A stretch of 64,000 bases of DNA from positions 94,818,483-94,882,482 of the forward strand of contig JBAIZL010000001.1 of the NCBI GenBank assembly GCA_036971475.1, written 5' to 3'. The position numbers and the translations under genes were made by a program. The stretch is from Prosapia bicincta. Its lineage: Eukaryota; Arthropoda; Insecta; Hemiptera; Cercopidae. A model generated the notes under the pieces. That model made no database searches. It was not told the origin of the DNA and saw only the letters and a list, made by a program, of their open reading frames with translations. Below, piece by piece: positions 1-13,245 of this stretch. Position 1 is the stretch's first letter, and each line of letters opens with the position of its first letter.

Positions 1-711
1 AATTATAAATCTTTGTACAAATATTTCATTCCCTTTACATGCACAAAATGCTATAACAATATATTAAAATTAACAAATTATAAATCCTTGCCCAAATGTT
101 TTATTCTTTTTAAATGCACAAATTGCTATAACAATCTATTACAATTAACAAATTATAAATCCTTGCACAAATGTATCATCCCCTTTACATGCACAAAATG
201 CTATAACAATCTATTAAAATTAAGAAATTCTAAATCCTTGCACAAATGTTTCATTCCCTTTACATGCACAAATTGCTATAACAATCTATTAAAATTAACA
301 AATTATAAATCCTTGTATAAATATTTCAATCCCTTTACATGCACAAAATGCTATAACAATATTAAAATTAACAAATTATAAATCCTTGCCCAAATGTTTC
401 ATTCTTTTTAAATGCACAAATTGCTATAACAATCTATTACTATTAACAAATTATAAATCCTTGCACGAATGTTTCATTCCCTTTACATGCACAAATTGCT
501 ATAACAATCTATTAAAACTAACAAATTATAAATCCTAGCACAAATGTTTCATCCCCTTTACATGCACAAAATGCTATAACAATCTATTAAAATTAACAAA
601 TTATAAATCCTAGCACAAATGTTTCTTCCCCTTTAGATGCACAAATTGCTATAACAATCTATTAAAATTAACAAATTATAAATCCTTGTACAAATATTTC
701 ATTCCCTTTAC

Positions 712-1683
712 ATGCACAAAATGCTATACAATCTATTAAAATTAACAAATTATAAATCCTTGCACAAATGTTTCATTCTTTTTAAATGCACAAATTGCTA
801 TAACAATCTATTACAATTAACAAATTATAAATCCTTGCACGAATGTTTCATTCCCTTTACATGCACAAAATGCTATAACAATCTATTAAAAAGAACAAAT
901 TATAAATCCTTGTGCAAATATTTCATTCCCTTTACATGCACAAAATCCTATAACAATCTATTAAAATTAACAAATTATAAATCCTTGCCCAAATGTTTCA
1001 TTCTTTTTAAATGCACAAATTGCTATAACAATATATTAAAATTAACAAATTATAAATCCTTGCCCAAATGTTTCATTCTTTTTAAATGCACAAATTGCTA
1101 TAACAATCTATTACAATTAACAAATTATAAATCCTTGCACAAATATTTCATCCCCTTTACATGCACAAAATGCTATAACAATTTATTAAAATTAACAAAT
1201 TATAAATCCTTGCACAAATGTTTCATTCCCTTTACATGCACAAATTGCTATAACAATATATTAAAATTACCAAATTATAAATCTTTGTACAAATATTTCA
1301 TTCCCTTTACATGCACAAAATGCTATAACGATATTAAAATTAACAAATTATAAATCCTTGCCCAAATGTTTCATTTTTTTTAAATGCACAAATTGCTATA
1401 ACAATCTATTACTATTAACAAATTATAAATCCTTGCACGAATGTTTCAATCCCTTTACATGCACAAATTGCTATAACAATCTATTAAAACTAACAAATTA
1501 TAAATCCTAGCACAAATGTTTCATCCCCTTTACATGCACAAAATGCTATAACAATCTATTAAAATTAACAAATTATAAATCCTAGCACAAATGTTTCTTC
1601 CCCTTTAGATGCACAAATTGCTATAACAATCTATTAAAATTAACAAATTATAAATCCTTGTACAAATATTTCATTCCCTTTAC
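712..1683 (+). repeat. 972-bp HOR unit (13 monomers)
   Basis: This unit runs from one 74-bp GCTATACAATC monomer to the next. It has 13 monomers; 13 x 75 is 975, less 1 bp for the 74-bp monomer and 2 bp for the 73-bp monomer gives exactly 972. Its recognisable order includes a GCACGAATG monomer, a GTGCAAATA monomer with AAATCCTATAAC, two successive GCCC monomers, a GCACAAATA monomer, the 73-bp monomer, another GCACGAATG type, then two TAGCAC monomers. The same unit recurs at 11,077-12,048. Confidence 0.9.
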
Positions 1684-2880
1684 ATGCACAAAATGCTATA
1701 CAATCTATTAAAATTAACAAATTATAAATCCTTGCACAAATGTTTCATTCTTTTTAAATGCACAAATTGCTATAACAATCTATTACAATTAACAAATTAT
1801 AAATCCTTGCACGAATGTTTCATTCCCTTTACATGCACAAAATGCTATAACAATCTATTAAAATTAACAAATTATAAATCCTTGTGCAAATATTTCATTC
1901 CCTTTACATGCACAAAATCCTATAACAATCTATTAAAATTAACAAATTATAAATCCTTGCCCAAATGTTTCATTCTTTTTAAATGCACAAATTGCTATAA
2001 CAATATATTAAAATTAACAAATTATAAATCCTTGCCCAAATGTTTCATTCTTTTTAAATGCACAAATTGCTATAACAATCTATTACAATTAACAAATTAT
2101 AAATCCTTGCACAAATATTTCATCCCCTTTACATGCACAAAATGCTATAACAATTTATTAAAATTAACAAATTATAAATCCTTGCACAAATGTTTCATTC
2201 CCTTTACATGCACAAATTGCTATAACAATATATTAAAATTACCAAATTATAAATCTTTGTACAAATATTTCATTCCCTTTACATGCACAAAATGCTATAA
2301 CAATATATTAAAATTAACAAATTATAAATCCTTGCCCAAAAGTTTTATTCTTTTTAAATGCACAAATTGCTATAACAATCTATTACAATTAACAAATTAT
2401 AAATCCTTGCACAAATGTATCATCCCCTTTACATGCACAAAATGCTATAACAATCTATTAAAATTAAGAAATTCTAAATCCTTGCACAAATGTTTCATTC
2501 CCTTTACATGCACAAATTGCTATAACAATCTATTAAAATTAACAAATTATAAATCCTTGTATAAATATTTCAATCCCTTTACATGCACAAAATGCTATAA
2601 CAATATTAAAATTAACAAATTATAAATCCTTGCCCAAATGTTTCATTCTTTTTAAATGCACAAATTGCTATAACAATCTATTAAAACTAACAAATTATAA
2701 ATCCTAGCACAAATGTTTCATCCCCTTTACATGCACAAAATGCTATAACAATCTATTAAAATTAACAAATTATAAATCCTAGCACAAATGTTTCTTCCCC
2801 TTTAGATGCACAAATTGCTATAACAATCTATTAAAATTAACAAATTATAAATCCTTGTACAAATATTTCATTCCCTTTAC
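1684..2880 (+). repeat. 1,197-bp HOR unit (16 monomers), with a chimeric monomer
   Basis: This unit starts with the same monomers as the 972-bp unit but gains four: one with GCCCAAAAG, one with GTATCATCCCC and TTAAGAAATTC, one GCAC type and one GTATAAATA type. It loses one, so 16 x 75 minus 3 gives 1,197. The lost monomer leaves a scar at about 2,626-2,700: a monomer that begins as a GCCC type (CTTTTTAAATGC) but ends with AAAACTAAC, which elsewhere belongs to the end of the following GCACGAATG type. That is a join by exchange inside the monomer. The same unit lies at 12,049-13,245. Confidence 0.88.
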
Positions 2881-3666
2881 ATGCACAAAATGCTATACAA
2901 TCTATTAAAATTAACAAATTATAAATCCTTGCACAAATGTTTCATTCTTTTTAAATGCACAAATTGCTATAACAATCTATAACAATTAACAAATTATAAA
3001 TCCTTGCACGAATGTTTCATTCCCTTTACATGCACAAAATGCTATAACAATCTATTAAAATTAACAAATTATAAATCCTTGTGCAAATATTTCATTCCCT
3101 TTACATGCACAAAATCCTATAACAATCTATTAAAATTAACAAATTATAAATCCTTGCCCAAATGTTTCATTCTTTTTAAATGCACAAATTGCTATAATAA
3201 TATATTAAAATTAACAAATTATAAATCCTTGCCCAAATGTTTCATTCTTTTTAAATGCACAAATTGCTATAACAATCTATTACAATTAACAAATTATAAA
3301 TCCTTGCACAAATATTTCATCCCCTTTACATGCACAAAATGCTATAACAATTTATTAAAATTAACAAATTATAAATCCTTGCACAAATGTTTCATTCCCT
3401 TTACATGCACAAATTGCTATAACAATATATTAAAATTACCAAATTATAAATCTTTGTACAAATATTTCATTCCCTTTACATGCACAAAATGCTATAACAA
3501 TATATTAAAATTAACAAATTATAAATCCTTGCCCAAATGTTTTATTCTTTTTAAATGCACAAATTGCTATAACAATCTATTACAATTAACAAATTATAAA
3601 TCCTTGCACAAATGTATCATCCCCTTTACATGCACAAAATGCTATAACAATCTATTAAAATTAAGA

Positions 3667-3720
3667 TATTATAAATCCTTTACATGCACAAATTGCTATA
3701 TCAATCTATTAAAATTAACA
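3667..3720 (+). repeat. 54-bp deletion monomer (one of eight)
   Basis: A 21-bp deletion removes the sequence between the CCTT of AAATCCTT and the CCTTT of ATTCCCTTT, leaving AAATCCTTTACATGC. The short direct repeat at the ends points to slippage or end-joining. Eight copies are present: 3667-3720, 4990-5043, 6016-6069, 8389-8442, 9415-9468, 14032-14085, 16480-16533 and 20495-20548. All lie in the first 20.6 kb. The copies at 6016, 9415 and 16480 also share ACATGCTCAAA, so at least two lineages have spread by segmental duplication rather than by repeated deletion. Confidence 0.95.
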
Positions 3721-4160
3721 AATTATAAATCCTTGTATAAATATTTCAATCCCTTTTCATGCACAAAATGCTATAACAATTTAAAAATTAACAAATTATA
3801 AATCCTTGCCGAAATGTTTCATTCTTTTTAAATGCACAAATTGCTATAACAATTTATGACAATTAACAAATTATAAATCCTTGCACAAATGTTTCATTAT
3901 TTTAAATGCACAAATTGCTATAACAATCTATTAAAATTAACAAATTATAAATCCTTGCACAAATGTTTCATTCCCTTTACATGCACAAAATTCTATAACA
4001 ATCTTTTAAATTTAACAAATTATAAATCCTAGCACAAATGTTTCATCCCCTTTACATGCACAAAATGCTATAACAATCTATTACAATTAACAAATTATAA
4101 ATCCTTGCACAAATGTTTCATTCCCTTTACATGCACAAAATGCTATAACAATATTAAAAT

Positions 4161-6785
4161 TAACAAATTATAAATCCTTGCACAAATATTTCATTCTTTT
4201 TAAATGCACAAATTGCTATAACAATCTATTAAAATTAACAAATTATAAATCCTTGCACAAATGTTTCATTCCCTTTACATGCACAAAATTCTATAACAAT
4301 CTTTTAAATTTAACAAATTATAAATCCTAGCACAAATATTTCATCCCCTTTACATGCACAAAATGCTATAACAATCTATTACAATTAACAAATATTAAAT
4401 CCTTGCACAAACATATCATTCATTTTACATGCACAAAATGCTATAACAATCTATTAAAATTAACAAATTATAAATCCTTGTACAAATATTTCATTCCATT
4501 TACATGCACAAAATGCTATAAGAATCTATTAAAATTAACAAATTATAAATCCTTGCCCAAATGTTTCATTCTTTTTAAATGCACAAATTGCTATAACAAT
4601 CTATTACAATTGACAAATTATAAATCCTTGTCAAATGTTTCATTCCCTTTACATGCACAAATTGCTATAACAATCTATTAAAATTAACAAATTATAAATC
4701 CTTTTACAAATATTTCATTCCCTTTACATGCACAAAATCCTATAACAATCTATTAAAACTAACAAATTATAAATCCTAGCACAAATGTTTCATCCCCTTT
4801 ACATGCACAAAATGCTATAACAATCTATTAAAATTAACAAATTATAAATCCTAGCACAAATGTTTCATTCCCTTTACATACACAAATTGCTATAACAATA
4901 TATTAAAATTAACAAATTATAAATCCTTGCCCAAATGTTTCATTCCCTTTACATGCACAAAATGCTATAACAATCTATTAAAATTAAGAAATTATAAATC
5001 CTTTACATGCACAAATTGCTATAACAATCTATTAAAATTAACAAATTATAAATCCTTGTATAAATATTTCAATCCCTTTACATGCACAAAATGCTATAAC
5101 AATTTAAAAATTAACAAATTATAAATCCTTGCCGAAATGTTTCATTCTTTTTAAATGCACAAATTGCTATAACAATCTATTACAATTGACAAATTATAAA
5201 TCCTTGCCAAATGTTTCATTCCCTTTACATGCACAAATTGCTATAACAATCTATTAAAATTAACAAATTATAAATCCTTGTACAAATATTTCATTCCTTT
5301 TCCATGCACAAAATCCTATAACAATCTATTAAAATTAACAAATTATAAATCCTAGCACAAATGTTTCATCCCCTTTACATGCACAAAATGCTATAACAAT
5401 CTATTAAAATTATCAAATTATAAATCCTAGCACAAATGTTTCTTCCCCTTTAGATGCACAAATTGCTATAACAATCTATTACAATTAACAAATTATAAAT
5501 CCTTGCACAAATATTTCATCCCCTTTACATGCACAAAATGCTATAACAATTTATTAAAAATAACAAATTATAAATACTTGCACAAATGTTTCATTCCCAT
5601 TACATGCACAAATTGCTATAACAATATATTAAAATTATCAAATTATAAATCTTTGTACAAATATTTCATTCCCTTTACATGCACAAAATGCTATAACAAT
5701 ATATTAAAATTAAAAAATTATAAATCCTTGCCCAAATGTTTCATTCTTTTTAAATGCACAAATTGCTCTAACAATCTATTACAATTCACAAATTATAAAT
5801 CCTTGCACAAATGTATCATCCCCTTTACATGCACAAAATGCTATAACAATCTATTAAAATTAAGAAATTCTAAATCCTTCCACAAATGTTTCATTCCCTT
5901 TACATGCACAAATTGCTATAACAATCTATTACATTTAACAAATTATAAATCCTTGCACAAATGTTTCATTCCCTTTACATGCACAAAATGCTATAACAAT
6001 CTATTAAAATTAAGAAATTATAAATCCTTTACATGCTCAAATTGCTATAACAATCTATTAAAATTAACAAATTATAAATCCTTGTATAAATATTTCAATC
6101 CCTTTACATGCACAAAATGCTATAACAATATTAAAATTAACAAATTATAAATCCTTGCCCAAATGTTTCATTCTTTTTAAATGCACAAATTGCTATAACA
6201 ATCTATTACTATTAACAAATTATAAATCCTTGCACGAATGTTTCATTCCCTTTACATGCACAAATTGCTATAACAATCTATTAAAACTAACAAATTATAA
6301 ATCCTAGCACAAATGTTTCATCCCCTTTACATGCACAAAATGCTATAACAATCTATTAAAATTAACAAATTATAAATCCTAGCACAAATGTTTCTTCCCC
6401 TTTAGATGCACAAATTGCTATAACAATCTATTAAAATTAACAAATTATAAATCCTTGTACAAATATTTCATTCCCTTTACATGCACAAAATGCTATACAA
6501 TCTATTAAAATTAACAAATTATAAATCCTTGCACAAATGTTTCATTCTTTTTAAATGCACAAATTGCTATAACAATCTATTACAATTAACAAATTATAAA
6601 TCCTTGCACGAATGTTTCATTCCCTTTACATGCACAAAATGCTATAACAATCTATTAAAATTAACAAATTATAAATCCTTGTGCAAATATTTCATTCCCT
6701 TTACATGCACAAAATCCTATAACAATCTATTAAAATTAACAAATTATAAATCCTTGCCCAAATGTTTCATTCTTTTTAAATGCAC
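4161..6785 (+). repeat. Segmental duplication SD2, copy 1 (offset 3,399 bp)
   Basis: This block of about 2.6 kb aligns without net indel to 7,560-10,184. It holds two 54-bp monomers, several frame-breaking 1-2 bp deletions and the start of a 74-bp-headed HOR. Private changes include A at 5714 (TTAAAAAATT where copy 2 has TTAACAAATT). At 5723 it keeps the ancestral A of TATAAATCC. Confidence 0.88.
5941..6015 (+). repeat. Reference near-consensus 75-bp monomer
   Basis: This copy matches the commonest state at nearly every position; only its last few bases (TAAGA instead of TAACA) differ. The consensus has A 31, T 25, C 15 and G 4, so it is 25% G+C with a strong excess of C over G on this strand, and it has no CpG. 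It holds a TATAAAT motif near the start, a short dyad AATG-TTT-CATT, and two copies of GCACAAA 26 bp apart. Main variant classes seen elsewhere are GCAC..CCCTTTACATGC, GCCC..CTTTTTAAATGC, GTAC..AAATATTTC, TAGCAC..CATCCCC, and a TTCTATAAC..CTTTTAAATTTAAC class. Confidence 0.9.
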
Positions 6786-7559
6786 AAATTGCTATAACAA
6801 TATATTAAAATTAACAAATTATAAATCCTTGCCCAAATGTTTCATTCTTTTTAAATGCACAAATTGCTATAACAATCTATTACAATTAACAAATTATAAA
6901 TCCTTACACAAATGTCTCATTCCCTTTACATGCACAAAATGCTATAACAATCTATTAAAATTAACAAATTATAAATCCTTGCCCAAATGTTTCATTCTTT
7001 TTAAATGCACAAATTGCTATAACAATCTATGACAATTACAAATTATAAATCCTTGCACAAATATTTCATTCTTTTTAAATGCACAAATTGCTATAACAAT
7101 CTATTACTATTAATAAATTATAAATCCTTGCACGAATGTTTCATTCCCTTTACATGCACAAATTGCTATAACAATCTATTAAAATTAACAAATTATAAAT
7201 CCTTGTACAAATATTTCATTCCATTTACATGCACAAAATGCTATAACAATCTATTAAAATTACCAAATTATAAATCCTAGCACAAATGTTTCTTCCCCTT
7301 TAGATGCACAAATTGCTATAACAATCTATTAAAATTAACAAATTATAAATCCTTACACAAATGTCTCATTCCCTTTACATGCACATATTGCTATAACAAT
7401 CTATTAAAATTAACAAATTATAAATCCTTGTACAAATATTTCATTCCCTTTACATGCACAAAATGCTATAACAATCTATTAAAATTAACAAATTATAAAT
7501 CCATGCCCAATTGTTTCATTCTTTTTAAATGCACAAATTGCTATAACAATCTATGACAA

Positions 7560-10184
7560 TTACAAATTATAAATCCTTGCACAAATATTTCATTCTTTTT
7601 AAATGCACAAATTGCTATAACAATCTATTAAAATTAACAAATTATAAATCCTTGCACAAATGTTTCATTCCCTTTACATGCACAAAATTCTATAACAATC
7701 TTTTAAATTTAACAAATTATAAATCCTAGCACAAATATTTCATCCCCTTTACATGCACAAAATGCTATAACAATCTATTACAATTAACAAATATTAAATC
7801 CTTGCACAAACATATCATTCATTTTACATGCACAAAATGCTATAACAATCTATTAAAATTAACAAATTATAAATCCTTGTACAAATATTTCATTCCATTT
7901 ACATGCACAAAATGCTATAAGAATCTATTAAAATTAACAAATTATAAATCCTTGCCCAAATGTTTCATTCTTTTTAAATGCACAAATTGCTATAACAATC
8001 TATTACAATTGACAAATTATAAATCCTTGTCAAATGTTTCATTCCCTTTACATGCACAAATTGCTATAACAATCTATTAAAATTAACAAATTATAAATCC
8101 TTTTACAAATATTTCATTCCCTTTACATGCACAAAATCCTATAACAATCTATTAAAACTAACAAATTATAAATCCTAGCACAAATGTTTCATCCCCTTTA
8201 CATGCACAAAATGCTATAACAATCTATTAAAATTAACAAATTATAAATCCTAGCACAAATGTTTCATTCCCTTTACATACACAAATTGCTATAACAATAT
8301 ATTAAAATTAACAAATTATAAATCCTTGCCCAAATGTTTCATTCCCTTTACATGCACAAAATGCTATAACAATCTATTAAAATTAAGAAATTATAAATCC
8401 TTTACATGCACAAATTGCTATAACAATCTATTAAAATTAACAAATTATAAATCCTTGTATAAATATTTCAATCCCTTTACATGCACAAAATGCTATAACA
8501 ATTTAAAAATTAACAAATTATAAATCCTTGCCGAAATGTTTCATTCTTTTTAAATGCACAAATTGCTATAACAATCTATTACAATTGACAAATTATAAAT
8601 CCTTGCCAAATGTTTCATTCCCTTTACATGCACAAATTGCTATAACAATCTATTAAAATTAACAAATTATAAATCCTTGTACAAATATTTCATTCCTTTT
8701 CCATGCACAAAATCCTATAACAATCTATTAAAATTAACAAATTATAAATCCTAGCACAAATGTTTCATCCCCTTTACATGCACAAAATGCTATAACAATC
8801 TATTAAAATTATCAAATTATAAATCCTAGCACAAATGTTTCTTCCCCTTTAGATGCACAAATTGCTATAACAATCTATTACAATTAACAAATTATAAATC
8901 CTTGCACAAATATTTCATCCCCTTTACATGCACAAAATGCTATAACAATTTATTAAAAATAACAAATTATAAATACTTGCACAAATGTTTCATTCCCATT
9001 ACATGCACAAATTGCTATAACAATATATTAAAATTATCAAATTATAAATCTTTGTACAAATATTTCATTCCCTTTACATGCACAAAATGCTATAACAATA
9101 TATTAAAATTAACAAATTATACATCCTTGCCCAAATGTTTCATTCTTTTTAAATGCACAAATTGCTCTAACAATCTATTACAATTCACAAATTATAAATC
9201 CTTGCACAAATGTATCATCCCCTTTACATGCACAAAATGCTATAACAATCTATTAAAATTAAGAAATTCTAAATCCTTCCACAAATGTTTCATTCCCTTT
9301 ACATGCACAAATTGCTATAACAATCTATTACATTTAACAAATTATAAATCCTTGCACAAATGTTTCATTCCCTTTACATGCACAAAATGCTATAACAATC
9401 TATTAAAATTAAGAAATTATAAATCCTTTACATGCTCAAATTGCTATAACAATCTATTAAAATTAACAAATTATAAATCCTTGTATAAATATTTCAATCC
9501 CTTTACATGCACAAAATGCTATAACAATATTAAAATTAACAAATTATAAATCCTTGCCCAAATGTTTCATTCTTTTTAAATGCACAAATTGCTATAACAA
9601 TCTATTACTATTAACAAATTATAAATCCTTGCACGAATGTTTCATTCCCTTTAGATGCACAAATTGCTATAACAATCTATTAAAACTAACAAATTATAAA
9701 TCCTAGCACAAATGTTTCATCCCCTTTACATGCACAAAATGCTATAACAATCTATTAAAATTAACAAATTATAAATCCTAGCACAAATGTTTCTTCCCCT
9801 TTAGATGCACAAATTGCTATAACAATCTATTAAAATTAACAAATTATAAATCCTTGTACAAATATTTCATTCCCTTTACATGCACAAAATGCTATACAAT
9901 CTATTAAAATTAACAAATTATAAATCCTTGCACAAATGTTTCATTCTTTTTAAATGCACAAATTGCTATAACAATCTATTACAATTAACAAATTATAAAT
10001 CCTTGCACGAATGTTTCATTCCCTTTACATGCACAAAATGCTATAACAATCTATTAAAATTAACAAATTATAAATCCTTGTGCAAATATTTCATTCCCTT
10101 TACATGCACAAAATCCTATAACAATCTATTAAAATTAACAAATTATAAATCCTTGCCCAAATGTTTCATTCTTTTTAAATGCAC
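7560..10184 (+). repeat. Segmental duplication SD2, copy 2
   Basis: This is the partner of 4,161-6,785. It has C at 9,122 (TATACATCC) where copy 1 has A, a change shared with the third copy at 16,187. It has G at 9,654 (TTTAGATGC) where copy 1 (6,255) and copy 3 (16,719) have C. Copies 2 and 3 thus share a later ancestor, and the G arose on copy 2 alone or was moved in from the common TTTAGATGC monomer class. Confidence 0.88.
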
Positions 10185-11076
10185 AAATTGCTATAACAAT
10201 CTATTACAATTAACAAATTATAAATCCTTGCACAAATATTTCATCCCCTTTACATGCACAAAATGCTATAACAATTTATTAAAATTAACAAATTATAAAT
10301 CCTTGCACAAATGTTTCATTCCCTTTACATGCACAAATTGCTATAACAATATATTAAAATTACCAAATTATAAATCTTTGTACAAATATTTCATTCCCTT
10401 TACATGCACAAAATGCTATAACAATATATTAAAATTAACAAATTATAAATCCTTGCCCAAATGTTTTATTCTTTTTAAATGCACAAATTGCTATAACAAT
10501 CTATTACAATTAACAAATTATAAATCCTTGCACAAATGTATCATCCCCTTTACATGCACAAAATGCTATAACAATCTATTAAAATTAAGAAATTCTAAAT
10601 CCTTGCACAAATGTTTCATTCCCTTTACATGCACAAATTGCTATAACAATCTATTAAAATTAACAAATTATAAATCCTTGTATAAATATTTCAATCCCTT
10701 TACATGCACAAAATGCTATAACAATATTAAAATTAACAAATTATAAATCCTTGCCCAAATGTTTCATTCTTTTTAAATGCACAAATTGCTATATCAATCT
10801 ATTACTATTAACAAATTATAAATCCTTGCACGAATGTTTCATTCCCTTTACATGCACAAATTGCTATAACAATCTATTAAAACTAACAAATTATAAATCC
10901 TAGCACAAATGTTTCATCCCCTTTACATGCACAAAATGCTATAACAATCTATTAAAATTAACAAATTATAAATCCTAGCACAAATGTTTCTTCCCCTTTA
11001 GATGCACAAATTGCTATAACAATCTATTAAAATTAACAAATTATAAATCCTTGTACAAATATTTCATTCCCTTTAC
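9880..11076 (+). repeat. 1,197-bp HOR unit, alternative composition (16 monomers)
   Basis: This unit has the same length as 1,684-2,880 but a different make-up. It lacks the GCCC monomer ending in AACAATATATT that precedes a second GCCC monomer in the other unit, and it keeps the GCACGAATG monomer ending in AAAACTAAC that the other unit fused away. Equal lengths here come from losing different single monomers from a longer ancestral unit of about 17 monomers. Confidence 0.82.
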
Positions 11077-12048
11077 ATGCACAAAATGCTATACAATCTA
11101 TTAAAATTAACAAATTATAAATCCTTGCACAAATGTTTCATTCTTTTTAAATGCACAAATTGCTATAACAATCTATTACAATTAACAAATTATAAATCCT
11201 TGCACGAATGTTTCATTCCCTTTACATGCACAAAATGCTATAACAATCTATTAAAATTAACAAATTATAAATCCTTGTGCAAATATTTCATTCCCTTTAC
11301 ATGCACAAAATCCTATAACAATCTATTAAAATTAACAAATTATAAATCCTTGCCCAAATGTTTCATTCTTTTTAAATGCACAAATTGCTATAACAATATA
11401 TTAAAATTAACAAATTATAAATCCTTGCCCAAATGTTTCATTCTTTTTAAATGCACAAATTGCTATAACAATCTATTACAATTAACAAATTATAAATCCT
11501 TGCACAAATATTTCATCCCCTTTACATGCACAAAATGCTATAACAATTTATTAAAATTAACAAATTATAAATCCTTGCACAAATGTTTCATTCCCTTTAT
11601 ATGCACAAATTGCTATAACAATATATTAAAATTACCAAATTATAAATCTTTGTACAAATATTTCATTCCCTTTACATGCACAAAATGCTATAACAATATT
11701 AAAATTAACAAATTATAAATCCTTGCCCAAATGTTTCATTTTTTTTAAATGCACAAATTGCTATAACAATCTATTACTATTAACAAATTATAAATCCTTG
11801 CACGAATGTTTCAATCCCTTTACATGCACAAATTGCTATAACAATCTATTAAAACTAACAAATTATAAATCCTAGCACAAATGTTTCATCCCCTTTACAT
11901 GCACAAAATGCTATAACAATCTATTAAAATTAACAAATTATAAATCCTAGCACAAATGTTTCTTCCCCTTTAGATGCACAAATTGCTATAACAATCTATT
12001 AAAATTAACAAATTATAAATCCTTGTACAAATATTTCATTCCCTTTAC
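11077..12048 (+). repeat. 972-bp HOR unit, second copy
   Basis: This is the counterpart of 712-1,683 at the 10,365-bp offset, with the same 13-monomer order. It differs at 11,257-11,258 (TT where the other has AG), at 11,600 and at 11,695. Confidence 0.9.
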
Positions 12049-13245
12049 ATGCACAAAATGCTATACAATCTATTAAAATTAACAAATTATAAATCCTTGC
12101 ACAAATGTTTCATTCTTTTTAAATGCACAAATTGCTATAACAATCTATTACAATTAACAAATTATAAATCCTTGCACGAATGTTTCATTCCCTTTACATG
12201 CACAAAATGCTATAACAATCTATTAAAATTAACAAATTATAAATCCTTGTGCAAATATTTCATTCCCTTTACATGCACAAAATCCTATAACAATCTATTA
12301 AAATTAACAAATTATAAATCCTTGCCCAAATGTTTCATTCTTTTTAAATGCACAAATTGCTATAACAATATATTAAAATTAACAAATTATAAATCCTTGC
12401 CCAAATGTTTCATTCTTTTTAAATGCACAAATTGCTATAACAATCTATTACAATTAACAAATTATAAATCCTTGCACAAATATTTCATCCCCTTTACATG
12501 CACAAGATGCTATAACAATTTATTAAAATTAACAAATTATAAATCCTTGCACAAATGTTTCATTCCCTTTACATGCACAAATTGCTATAACAATATATTA
12601 AAATTACCAAATTATAAATCTTTGTACAAATATTTCATTCCCTTTACATGCACAAAATGCTATAACAATATATTAAAATTAACAAATTATAAATCCTTGC
12701 CCAAAAGTTTTATTCTTTTTAAATGCACAAATTGCTATAACAATCTATTACAATTAACAAATTATAAATCCTTGCACAAATGTATCATCCCCTTTACATG
12801 CACAAAATGCTATAACAATCTATTAAAATTAAGAAATTCTAAATCCTTGCACAAATGTTTCATTCCCTTTACATGCACAAATTGCTATAACAATCTATTA
12901 AAATTAACAAATTATAAATCCTTGTATAAATATTTCAATCCCTTTACATGCACAAAATGCTATAACAATATTAAAATTAACAAATTATAAATCCTTGCCC
13001 AAATGTTTCATTCTTTTTAAATGCACAAATTGCTATAACAATCTATTAAAACTAACAAATTATAAATCCTAGCACAAATGTTTCATCCCCTTTACATGCA
13101 CAAAATGCTATAACAATCTATTAAAATTAACAAATTATAAATCCTAGCACAAATGTTTCTTCCCCTTTAGATGCACAAATTGCTATAACAATCTATTAAA
13201 ATTAACAAATTATAAATCCTTGTACAAATATTTCATTCCCTTTAC
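12049..13245 (+). repeat. 1,197-bp HOR unit, second copy with chimeric monomer
   Basis: This is the counterpart of 1,684-2,880, including the same chimeric monomer near 12,990-13,065. The exchange that made the chimera therefore predates the 10,365-bp duplication. Confidence 0.88.

Larger units (their letters stand above)
1..3805 (+). repeat. Segmental duplication SD1, left copy (offset 10,365 bp)
   Basis: From base 1 to about 3,805 this segment aligns without net indel to 10,366-14,170. By eye I found seven single-base differences, at 429, 892, 893, 1235, 1330, 2141 and 3701 of this copy, so identity is roughly 99.8%. The copy begins before the window. At its right end the two copies part: this one continues with GCCGAAATG, the other with GCACAAATG. 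The segment contains one 972-bp and one 1,197-bp HOR, so a block of about 50 monomers was copied together. Confidence 0.9.

Noticed and set aside
1684..2625. Long + strand open frame as a Cys-rich repeat protein (25-residue unit with CTKC)
   Set aside because: The frame stays open only because 75 is divisible by three and one monomer frame has no stop. Type differences are mainly amino-acid changing, many monomers have TAG or TAA in this frame, and 1-2 bp deletions are common and duplicated with the HORs. All other open frames in the window are the same artefact.
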